Made by a program: the position numbers and the translations under genes. Below, piece by piece: positions 15,926 through 27,449 of a stretch of 64,000 nucleotides of DNA (positions are counted from its first letter, which is position 1; every line of letters starts with the position of its first letter). The notes beneath the pieces are model-generated. The model made no database searches and had not been told where the DNA came from. It worked only from the letters and a program-made list of their open reading frames with translations. Origin of the DNA: Phymorhynchus buccinoides (lineage: Eukaryota; Mollusca; Gastropoda; Neogastropoda; Raphitomidae); assembly GCA_017654935.2 (NCBI GenBank), contig CM065704.1:21905682-21969681 (forward strand), read 5' to 3'.

Positions 15926-17294
15926 CTCGCTTATTTCACCAGCCATTAGTACAGAATAATTTAGCTGCATTAGTAGAAACAACAAACAAAAAGATAGATC
16001 AACTGCTTTCAGACGTTTCAAATGGTTAACATTATTTTGTTAAAAAATTAACACCAAACTTCAATACTTCTTACTCCAAATAACAAACAGAGATAGGCGT
16101 GGGTGAAGGCTAGCACGCCCTCATCCTACTCGCAGCCAAAAGGCCAGCTGATATTGACAGGTTTGTTTAAACGATTGGTCAAATATATAATCAGGTGTGC
16201 AGTGCTCAAGTATGAACAAGTGAACTCACAGGAATTGTCTGTTGGCTGTTGCACGTGCACAAAGAGAGAGTAAAAAGGAGAGGGATGGGAAAATGACGGG
16301 AGGGAGAAGGGGAGGGGTGTGTGTAGGCCTATGCGCGCGCGCACGCGTGTGGAGGAGGGGGGTGTTAGCGTAGATAAGTCTGTCTCTGTCTTTGTCTCTT
16401 GAATAAGTGCGAGTACATGCGCGCAATTTGTGTCTGTCTGTGCGTCAGCGCGAGCGCTCATGCGCACGTGCATGCATAAGTGTGCATGTGTAAGTGCGTG
16501 TGCACATTTGTAAAGTCCGACTGTGACTTCTAAATGGCAGGCGAAACAACTGCTCTTTTCTAAAGCTGGGCTGGAGTTTGTACAGTGCAGATGTTGCTTT
16601 GCTCGCACCATAGGACATCCACACTTTCCTGTATATATACAAGATATGCTGGGTCACATATATGTGACCCAGCACCACGAAAGGGACATTGAATAAGAAT
16701 GAAGATTTGTTTGAATTGTTCAGTTATCCTTTTTTTGTACTTCCATTTTTTTTAGGCAGTACATTGCAACAAATGTGTTTATTCATCTTTCTCTGTGTAT
16801 GCGCCAAAAACTTTAGATTTCAAGCTCTCGAGTCTAAACTACTGAACAAATCATCACGAAAATTGGCAGACTTGTAATTGTTCATAGTGATGTCCTTGCA
16901 ATAAAGGCTGCTACGTTAGTTTAATCAAGATCCAATGTTAACAACAAAAAACGGCTTAATTGTTCTTTGCTACAAACCAAAACTTCATAATGTGACTGCA
17001 GGACAGTCCTTCAGAGAATGGCCAGCCAATGAGGGGCGAGTAGGGGGAGAAGTGGGGAAAGGTGGTTTAGTTTCCTAATCATCATTTAGATGGGTTTTAA
17101 AAATAATTTAAAGTATTAACTTACAATCTTATGGTAAATATCAACAATGAACTGGCTTGATTTTACCTGTGTGTGTGTGTGTGTGTGTGAAACTGATGAC
17201 ATATTTTCTAAGTAGCAAAAGAGCTTTCCATTTCAAAAGTAAAGAACCCCAATCACACTGAATAACAAATATAACACATAGGGGCAGTTTATCT
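15926..17294. other. Gene-free region
   Basis: Holds low-complexity GT/CA sequence (16320-16500), a perfect 28-bp palindrome at 16647-16674, and AT-rich sequence. No exon was recognised. Confidence 0.5.
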
Positions 17295-17300
17295 TTTATT
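17295..17300 (-). terminator. Possible poly(A) signal for the PDIA4-like gene
   Basis: AATAAA on the minus strand, about 1.35 kb downstream of the stop codon. This is a weak assignment: other AT-rich hexamers are nearby and a long 3' UTR containing a SINE would be implied. Confidence 0.2.
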
Positions 17301-17677
17301 CGATGAATGTTATTTACATTTACAATTACAGTTTTGAGAAATATAAAAGATAAATAATTAATATAAAAATTAATACATAACTCAGAATAAAGTTTTGAAA
17401 CACATTTATTAGTTGACTGTTCTCACTCATCACACAGTGCGTTAACAAAAAATATAGGATAAAATGAAATTGTAAACAAACACGGAATTATTTTCATTTG
17501 GAGAACTTTGTCCAACATAAATATATGGATAGTATGATAAACGAATAAAATGGCAGAAAGTAAGACTACTCATTGAAAGATTCATTGTTTATTACCACAG
17601 TACATTTAAACACGATTCCTTTAACTCATGACTAAAGAAACTCCACAAAACAAAGACTGAAAGAGTATAAGCACTTA

Positions 17678-17899
17678 GGTATTATTAGGGTACTTTATAG
17701 TCACAGAGGCGTCTATGTGAAATTTGGGTTGCACCCACCTGGAGAGCGCGTCGCAGCCAGAGGCGCGCCACCCATTTTTATTTTCTTTGCATGCGATTTT
17801 TGTGACCGATGAGGAAGGAAAGGGGGTGGTGGTAAATTTTGACCAAATGACAAATTTTTTGTTGCCACCGAGTTTAATGTGTGCTAAGTGCATGGGCAC

Positions 17900-17933
<34 letters not shown>

Positions 17934-18056
17934 TCCACGTTCAGACTGTTAAGGCCTAGTGTAAAGTGAGAGGAAAAATCCCCTGTACCCAGGTTTGAAC
18001 TCGGGTTTACTTGACACGAGGCAAACGCGCTACCACTGTGCCACTCTACACTGTCG
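17678..18056 (-). mobile_element. tRNA-derived SINE, minus orientation
   Basis: On the minus strand it starts GTAGAGTGGCACAGTGGTAG (A-box region), has GAGTTCAAACC (B box), then a body shared with 19829-20187 (GGAGTCTTTCGGATGAGAC, GGTGGCGCGCCTCTGGCTGC) and a tail GACTATAAAGTACC. It lies downstream of the PDIA4-like stop, perhaps in its 3' UTR. Confidence 0.8.
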
Positions 18057-18649
18057 CTTAGAATGTTATCGAGCATAAGCAAAAATAGCCAGCAACAACA
18101 TACAGTATCACTTAACACAATGATCATTCTGATTACTTTTTCACAGAGTTTAACACACTCGCATTTCATAAGCCAATCAGTCATAACTAAAATGCATGGC
18201 AAGAGAAAAATGCTGAACTGAAATGAGACTATTTCAAAATCTCACCTTTCTTTAATTAACGACAAAAATGTGCGCATATATGTGTGTGTGCACGCATACA
18301 TGTGTATGTGTTTGTGTGCATGCGTGCATGAATGTGTGTTTTTCCTTGTGCAGGTGTGTGTGTATGTGCATGTGTCTGTATGCGTGTGTGCGTACCTGTG
18401 TACGCATGCCACAGCTGATGTAAGGATAGGTGAAATACACCTTCTAAATGAATACATCATTCAGTTACCATGACCCTTCAAAGCTCCCTATCTTTCCAGA
18501 TGATTACGATCCGTCACATCAACGACGCACAAATTTGACTCAAAAGATTATATCATAACACTGAACGCACACACCGAGGAAACCTCATCAGCACTTGAAC
18601 ATTATCACCACAACACAAACCTACTACACTCTAAAACAAAGCACCACCA

Positions 18650-19167
18650 TTACAATTCATCCTTCTCCTGTTTACCCTCCTCCTCCTCCTTCTCCTCCTC
18701 TTCCTTCCTCTTCTTTTCCTCCGCCTCCAGTTCCAGTTTAACCACCTCTTTCTCCAACTTCTCCCTCAGTGATCCAGACAGCGGAACGGTGACATTCCCC
18801 AACAAAAACGACATCAAGTCCTTCAACTCGCGCGCCCCCTCGTACTTTACAGGATTGTCCTTGCGGGCTTTAGGCGCGAAGTAGATGGTAGGGAACCCGC
18901 CGACCGCGTACTCATCGGGCGTGTCGTTGGCAGTGGCGTCGATCTTGGCGATGACCAGGTCCTTGACTGACTTGAACTTGACGGCCAGCTCTTTGTAGGT
19001 GGGCTCCAGTTTCTTACAGTGGCCGCACCAGGGGGCGTACATTTCCAGGAGCACGTCCTTGGTTTTGTCTTTCACGATCTGGTCGAAGTTCTTGTAGACC
19101 ACCACCTTGACAGGCCCTTTCTGTTTTTTCGGCACGGGCTGGGACTTCATGTAGGCAGGGAGTTTGC
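18650..19167 (-). CDS. PDIA4: PDIA4-like exon 11: a' domain, charged tail, KDEL
   Basis: Reads [60 protein letters not shown], then a Lys/Glu tail longer than the vertebrate one, ending in the ER retrieval signal KDEL and TAA. Confidence 0.97.
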
Positions 19168-22100
19168 CTGTTTAAAAAAGGACAAACGGAAAAAGAAACA
19201 GGAGAAATGTGTAATCAGACATCTTAGACAAAAAGCAAAAATCTCTGAAATCCACGAGAAAGGCCCAAATTGGCTGAAATTAATCAAGCGTTCTGGTGCC
19301 CCTCATCAGTCTTTTTTAATCGTTGAGTAATGCAGATTTTCGATATCAGAATAACATTATTTTTATTAAGCATAACCAGTTTACAACAAAGTTGACCCAA
19401 ACTCTCATTGCTCAGCTGATGTTCTAAATCTGTTTCATCCCCTTGATACCTGAACATAACAATTTACCCTGAACCTCTTTTTAATTTTTATTAAAATCCA
19501 CATCATCACTGAAAATAGGCCCCCTGCCCTTGTTTTCCTTTCGCCGCACCTTACTGACCAAGACACCATCTCCAGTGGTAGAATAGCTCTGAGGTAGCAT
19601 GCTCGCTTCGCAAAGCAACAAAACAGATTTTGTTCCTGGCCACAGTACAAAGTGTTTCTACTCTCTCCACTAGAACGTTGGTCTTAAAGGGACACCCTGA
19701 CGGACACGTTTTTGCAAGAAACACGTCGAGATCACCATGAAAACACACTTTACAAAAGACTAAGCTGTACCACAATTTTCCATCACTGTAGAAAATCATC
19801 TATTGTACAGCTCTCATTTTACTATTGGTGTAGAGTGGCACGCGTTTGCCTTCTGTCAAGTAAACCTGAGTTTGAACCTGGGTACAGGGGATTTTTCCTC
19901 TCACTTTGCAGTAGGCCTTACAGTCTGAACGCGGAGTCTTTCGGATGAGACAATAAACTGAGGTCCCGTGTGCCCATGCACTTAGCACACGTTAAAACCA
20001 GTGGCAACAAAAAAGTTGTCATTTGGTCAAAAAAATTTACTCCCCCCCCTCCCTTCCTTCCTTATCAGTCACACACACACACAACAAAATTGGGTGGCGC
20101 GCCTCTGGCTGCGACGCGCTCTCCATGTGGAAGCAACCCGAATTTTACCGACGCCTCTGTGACTATAAAGTACCTAATACCTAATATTGGCCCCTGCTAC
20201 AGGCTAATGTGAAACATTGACAGAAGCGATATGGCACTACCTTTTCTGTAGAGGGTGAGGAACTCTCTGATCTGGTCCTCATCGTACTCCTCCATGGCCT
20301 CCATGGGGTACTTCTTCTTCTTGGTCATGATGCCGATGTTCAGCTCCTCCGAGGAGTCACCCATGCCAAAGTCCTTCATCAGGTCCTGGTTGGCGGCGTC
20401 ATCAGCCACCGTGAAGCGGATCTCCTTGAAGTCCTTGGCGATGGCCGCTATCTTGTTTCGCCACAGCTGGGTGGCTGGAGGGCACATACACAGACCGACA
20501 CGCATCAATGCATTGTGTGTGATGTCGCAGTAGACAACCCGACGTAAGTCGCTCAGCCTATGTTTGACCAAAAGCAACCCTAACGGTCTCGGTATGCGTT
20601 AACATTATTCACAAAATATCTCTATTTCTCCATGGCAACACAGTGTTAGGCCACTCATAATATTATGACTTACAACTCACTGTGTTGCCATGGGGAAATA
20701 GAGGTATTTTGTGAAAAAATTGTTAACGTGTACAGAGACCGTACAAATATCAAATTGTTTACAATGAGCTTAATCAGTTAAATGTGTTCTTGAACATGTA
20801 ACATTAACCAGAAACCTAATTCTTCAGTGTTAATTCTTTTTTCAAAAGCAGGATGTCAGAATCAGCGTGCAAAATATGTCTAGATTTTTAGGGGGTCATC
20901 CTAGAGGATTTTGGGGGTCTCCTTAATTTTTAAGCATTGTTTGAAAAACTGTATGCCAGGTGACAATTTGCTACAGTGGTTCTTAACACTAGCATTGCCA
21001 TAAGAAAATTATGATTCATGAGAGGAGGCAAATAAAGACATTGATATTAAAGAGCTTGCAATTCTGAGCAGTTAGCAATTTAAAATTTTCAAATTGGATG
21101 AATAGTTTAGGAGATATTCATGTTTAAAGGCGGTCAAAAAGGAATCTTTTGTTGGACGATTTACCAGACAACACAAGCATAACATAGAGCAGACAGCATG
21201 GACCAGTGAAATCACCATAGTTTGTTTATGCAATTGCATTAAAAATCATATAATCAACACACCTCAATGAAAATTGGCAGTCTTATGGATTTTGTTGTGG
21301 CGAAGCCGTTTACGATATGCTCAACACGATCCGACAAATAATTTCTCTTATTACCGAAAAGAAACACAACATTTTAATAATTTAACTGATATGGTTCATA
21401 TTTATAGACCTGCTATCCTGAATAGGATCTGTTTGTATGATTTGTTCATATTTCAACAACTTATGCGCTAACAGGGTGGTTAAATCATGATTTTGTGTCT
21501 TAATACTGATATTTAACCAAATATCAAATTCAAACAATGCATAATCAACACACCAAGATGAAAACTGGCAATCTTATGGATTTTGTTGCGGGGAAGCCGT
21601 TTAAGATATGCTCGACACGATCCGTCAAGTTATTTCTATGCTCGACACGATCCGTCAAGTTATTTCTGTCTTATTCCCGAAAAGAAACACAAAATTTTAA
21701 TAATTTAACTGATATGTTGGTGTTTTTTTACCTGTTATCCTGAATAGGATCCTTTTGTATACTTTATATTTCAACAAAAATACACTGACAGTGTGGTTCA
21801 ATCGTTATCGTTATTTCGTGTCTTAATACTGATACTTAACCAAATATAAAAAGTTCCTTATTCTGAAATTATGCATTGTGATGTCTCAAATTCTAAAATA
21901 TAACTAAAAACAAATTCAAAATGAGGAGGGGTGCAGGATAGGAATTGGGGGGTGAACAAAAGAGGGAGGGGCGGGGAGAAAATAGGGATGTAGAAGAGGG
22001 GGGATTAAAAAAAAGCCCCCCCGAAGAGAGGGTGTGGCTGCCTAGTCACATATGTAATGTTCTCATCCATAGCTAATACATTTGTACCATGATAAGGTTC

Positions 22101-25100
22101 AGGTGCTTCAGCTGTTGGGATGATCCCTGGAGTCCTTTAGCCAGGGAAGAAAACAAACAAAAAAATAGGGGGAGGGGGAGAAGGTGATTTAGAAGGTGCC
22201 TATGAAGGCTCCTATCAAAAGCCTCCAATGACTGAAAGGAGGCTTTTTTTTTTCGGAAAAAGAGCCACACACTCACAGTGTCCCCCCCCCCCCACACACA
22301 CACACACACACACGTGAGTGTCGTGACACACACACACACAGTGTCCCACCCACACACATACACACAGTGACACACACAGTGTCCCCCCCCACACACACAC
22401 AGTGCCCCCCCCCCCCCCCCCCCCCCCACACACACGTGACACACACACACACACAGTGCCCCCCCTCACAGAACCAAAAACGTTCAAATAGACAAAGAAA
22501 ACAGCACACACATTCAATCTCAAGAAAATTTGTACTAAAATAGTCTAAATAGATCGAATGACCGCACTTTCCATTGATTATTATTCCAATAATGTTCACA
22601 GTAAACAAACTATATTATTATTCCCTTCTCAACCTAAACCCCCTTTGTCTCGTTTTAGAATGTTCCATCTAGCGATCTCATGACTCCTCTCGAAGTGGAA
22701 CGTTCCTCTTATGGTGCAACAGGTTAAAAAAATAATCTTACTCATTGGGATGATTTTGAATAAATTGAAGTCTTATGATCGTAATTCGACATAAACTGTT
22801 ATAGAAACAATAATAAATCACTTTGAGGCAATGTAAATTTTATTAATCAAGAGCGTTGCTGAAAAGCAGTGCGTGATAATTTGCCGTGCTCGAGGCTGGG
22901 CCAAACACGTGCCGCGATAGCGGCATTCGACTCGATCGAGACACTTTGCGTGTTTCAAATCGTCTTACGGCTTCAAATCACAACCAATTTTTATGAAATA
23001 AAGTTATTCTGAAAGATAAATGAACAAAGAATATGTTCATATGTGACCGATTTGCCTTAAAATGGGTTTTGGGGGCAAACTTTATTGATGAACATTGACC
23101 AACTTCTCACCTCGATATTTTGTTTTGCAAGCAATACTCAACATCCGGTCAAGCACGGCTTGAATAGCAAGCCTTTCTCTGATTGGTTGAAAAGTTTGAA
23201 GCTGCTGCGTCACTTCTGTGAGACGTACGGCGATACGAAAAAACCCAAACGATCTAGCAAGCTTTTCTGTGTCGGCCATTTTCTGACTGGGGGCCGCGGG
23301 CCGCCGAATTGCGGTATATTACCATTTTATTCGAGGATTTGTAAAGGACAGAACAAGAAAATAGCAAGAAACACAACTTCAATCATTTATCTTTCACTCT
23401 GTCAAATAACAACTCACAAAAACACAGTAGGTTTTTTTTTGGGGGGTTTTCAAGTTGGTGACCCAAGCAAAATCCCACTTGTCCAATGGTTCCAAGTACC
23501 AGTGTGGCAATGCTATTAACACTGACCTTTCCTGTGGTCAAAGCTCCAGTCCACAGTGTAGAACTAGAAGACCAGGCAGAGTGGTCAATTAACACTGACC
23601 TTTCCTGTGGTCAAAGCTCCAGTCCACAGTGTAGAAGACCAGGCAGAGTGGTCAATTAACACTGACCTTTCCTGTGGTCAAAGCTCCAGTCCACAGTGTA
23701 GAAGACCAGGCAGAATGGTCAATTAACACTGACCTTTCCTGTGGTCAATGCTCCAGTCCACAGTGTAGAAGACCAGGCAGAGTGGTCAATTAACACTGAC
23801 CTTTCCTGTGGTCAAAGCTCCAGTCCACAGTGTAGAAGACCAGGCAGAGTGGCTCCTGGTTCTGCAGACGTGTCTTCAGGTCGCCTTCGTAGGCCCCCAC
23901 CAGAGGGAACTGGTGCTCCAGCACAAACCGCGTGATCTCTATCGACGACGTGTAATCCTGAAATCACCGCATCATTCATCTTAAGAAACATAATTCTCAA
24001 ATCATCCCAATGTTTCACCTATAAATTTGCTTTAAGGAAACTGGTGTTCTAACCTGAACTGCATGATTTCTATTGAAGAGAAGTAATCTGCAAATCATCC
24101 CAATGTTTCACCTATAAATTTGCTTTAAGGAAACTGGTGTTCTAACCTGAACTGCATGATTTCTATTGAAGAGAAGTAATCTGCAAATCATCCCAATGTT
24201 TCACCTATAAATTTGCTTTAAGGAAACTGGTGTTCTAACCTGAACTGCATGATTTCTATTGAAGAGAAGTAATCTGCAAATCACCCCATGTTTCATCTTT
24301 AAACATTTTTGTTTTTTAATCAAACTTCTTTTCCTTTTCGCAGTTCCATCTTCGGGACCATACAGTGATGATGTTCCAGAGCTGCCTACCCCTAAAAATG
24401 CTTGTCAGTAGTTTTAACTCAGAACGTGTTCAATTTTCAGTAGTTTTGAGGGGGGTTTCAGTTGTCATGCCACGCGGCGTGAAATCACTTCATAATGCAA
24501 AGCATGACCATAACATTTCGCTTTACATGAATTAAGAAACTGAATATAAAATGTGCAGTATTTGTTTTATGACACTTGCGTTTCAAACTTGGTGAAAAAA
24601 CCCAATCAACACACTCTTTATTTTAAAGAATCGTTTTCTCTTTGTCAAGCCTATTCGTTCTCGATCCCAATTTGCGACAAAGTCTTACGTTCATCTGAAA
24701 GACGTGCCACTTGGGTTCAAACTTGGTGTGGAACCTTTCTGGGTTGATGACCAACACGGAGCCATGCTTGGCATTGTACTGCTGGAACAGGGCCGTGTCC
24801 GTGGTGTAGCCAAACGTGTAGTCGTTTCGGTAGTCCTGCACTGCAATCACCATACACTGTTTGAATTACCTCACATTCCATTTAATCTTTATCTCTTACT
24901 AAAGATTTACTTATTACTAGATATTAATCAAATGCAAGCAAATCTGCAAGCTAAAATGTATGCAAAAAGTAGATATGGAGTTCACAGGGACACTTGGGTC
25001 AAAGACAAAGTCAAAATTTTATTTAAAGATGAACATTGAATAAACAAGAAGCTGCTTTTTTTTCACCAAGCCATCTGAAAACAAAATCAAAATAAATAGT

Positions 25101-25241
25101 GTGTGTGTGCGTTTGTTTGTGAGTGTATGTATGTGTGTGAATGAGAGCGTTTGTCCATATTGTTTGTGCATCTATGTGTGTATAAGACTCTGGACTGTGT
25201 GTGTGTGTGTGTGCGTGTGCGTGTGCGTGTGCGTGCGTGTG

Positions 25242-25272
<31 letters not shown>

Positions 25273-27197
25273 GTGTGTGCACATGTGTGTGCATGCATGC
25301 ATGTGTACGCATCCATGTCTGTGTTTGCTATAATGAAGTGTACTAAGCCAGCATCAGCCCTTGATGAACAGAAAGCAATTTTGTTTCTACAGACTAATCA
25401 GTGACTTGATGTATGCTGTCATCTTTGGAATCAAAGAATCCCAGAATGGAGACGTAAGTAAAAAGACAAACAAATAAATCAACTAAAATAAACAGACTAA
25501 CCAGCATCTTGATATATGGGCAGCAGACTGTCATCGTCGGTGTTGAAGAATCCCAGAATGGAGACGTCGTCCACCCTTAGGAAGGCCTTGAGGCTGGCCT
25601 TGGTGACCGGTTTGGCTGGGTCACCGCGCTGCTTCTCCATGTACTCCACAATGTCTGGACAATGGTCATGGGTGCATGCTGTTGTTGTTGGCTTACCCTG
25701 GCTAAAAGACTCCAGGGATCATCCCAATAGCGGAAGCACTTGAACACTATGGTAAAAGTGCGTCAGCTACGGATGAGAACATTACGTGTGTGACCATTTT
25801 TAATTACCCTGCTAAGTAGGCAGCAATACTCAGTCTTCGGGGGATTTTGGAGACGGATTATGTTATGCTAGGAGCTTGTCATGGCTAAAGACAATCCTCT
25901 CATAACTATGCATAGCATAACAACATTTTTATTCTAGCCTGTGTCAATTGGTCTGACACAGCCTTAAGCCAAGGCAGAGTCATGGGTGCATGAGAACAAA
26001 CATCATAAATGGAATCTGTGCGTGATCTGAGGTGTGGCTTTCACAAGGCGGAGCTGACGTTCCTAATAAGTTCCGTATTATAAGGACCGGAAGGCCATAC
26101 TTTCCCCAGACTAGACCCCTGCACCTTGTGACCAATAATAGAGTAAGCAACTGTGATAACAAAATCAGAATGTTTTTATGTGAATTTGGGGGATTCGCCT
26201 ACTAATGGGGCACGCCTTATAGAGGGATCCGGAATAGCGTCATAATGTCACATGATTTTGTTGGTAACGAAAGTCGGACGCCATTTTGGCTGGAGCGCCG
26301 TTTTGGTTCAGATTACAGAGGTGAGCGTCAGTGAGTTTCGACAAATCGTCACAATGGTAATAAACTGTGCAGTAGTTAAATGTTCAGGACTAAAAGCAAA
26401 CATCAGAATTCAATGCGTTCCACCGCCAAGTATCTTAGCAACCCGAATAATCCAGCCATCATACACGAACCCGGATCCCTCTATAGTCCGTAAAGCACAC
26501 TACACAGTAAACAGAATGAATTATTTTGGCTGTCTCATATTCTGGTCCGTACAGTGGCGTTGCTCCAACGCCACTCTTTCCGAATCTCAACTCGCAGCCA
26601 CACCCTGGTTTGTCAGGTCACAGAATCCGAAACCACCAGTCCAAGGGGAGCGAATCTATGTTAGGCCGTCAGGAGGCAACCAACCAAGGAGACACTGCAC
26701 TGCTGCCGAGTCGCTTCGGTGGAGTTCAGTGGAGCCTGTTCTGAGCTAGCATACGCAGGAAACCACCTACTAAGCCCCCTACTAACGACAATAATGTCTA
26801 ATAATTAAATATTAAATATCTTTGCTGGTTATGATTTTACAGTTGTTTGAAGTTTTTCACATCTAAGATACACCACTTGCAGAAATCGGAAATAGAAGAG
26901 AGAGTTTTGGCTATTGGTTTCTATTGATTTGGTTAGCAGTTCATTCACCAGTCTCTTCACACTCTCCCTTGTACTCACAGGCCTGTCCCCGGTGGAACAT
27001 CTTCAGATGAGGGTAGCCATATATCATGGCTGCTGGGCCAGATATGTGTGTGTGCCAGTATGTGTGCATGTTTTGCTAACGTGTGAGTCTCTCTCTCTCA
27101 CTACACATCTGAAAATTGCAGTGATTCACCCACGATTCTCTTCATGCTCTCCGTTGTACTCGTAGGCCTGCCCCCTGTGGAACATATTCAGGTGAGA

Positions 27198-27264
<67 letters not shown>

Positions 27265-27404
27265 TGTGCATCTAATGTGTGCGTGTGTGACTCTCTCTCT
27301 CTCTCCTCTCTCTCACTACACATAGTCTGAAAATTAGTGATTCACTCACCATCCTCTTTACACTCTCCCTAGCACTCGTAGGCCTTTCCCCTGCGGAACA
27401 CCTC

Positions 27405-27449
<45 letters not shown>

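Larger units (their letters stand above)
20475..23516 (-). other. PDIA4-like intron 9, main part
   Basis: Contains an inverted-repeat element (20583-20743), a 290-bp tandem duplication (21249-21860), part of dispersed repeat Z (22055-22150) and poly-C/CA tracts (22282-22470). No exon was found. Confidence 0.65.

Noticed and set aside
19560..19660. tRNA-like stretch near 19575
   Set aside because: A-box-like words but no cloverleaf or B box could be drawn.
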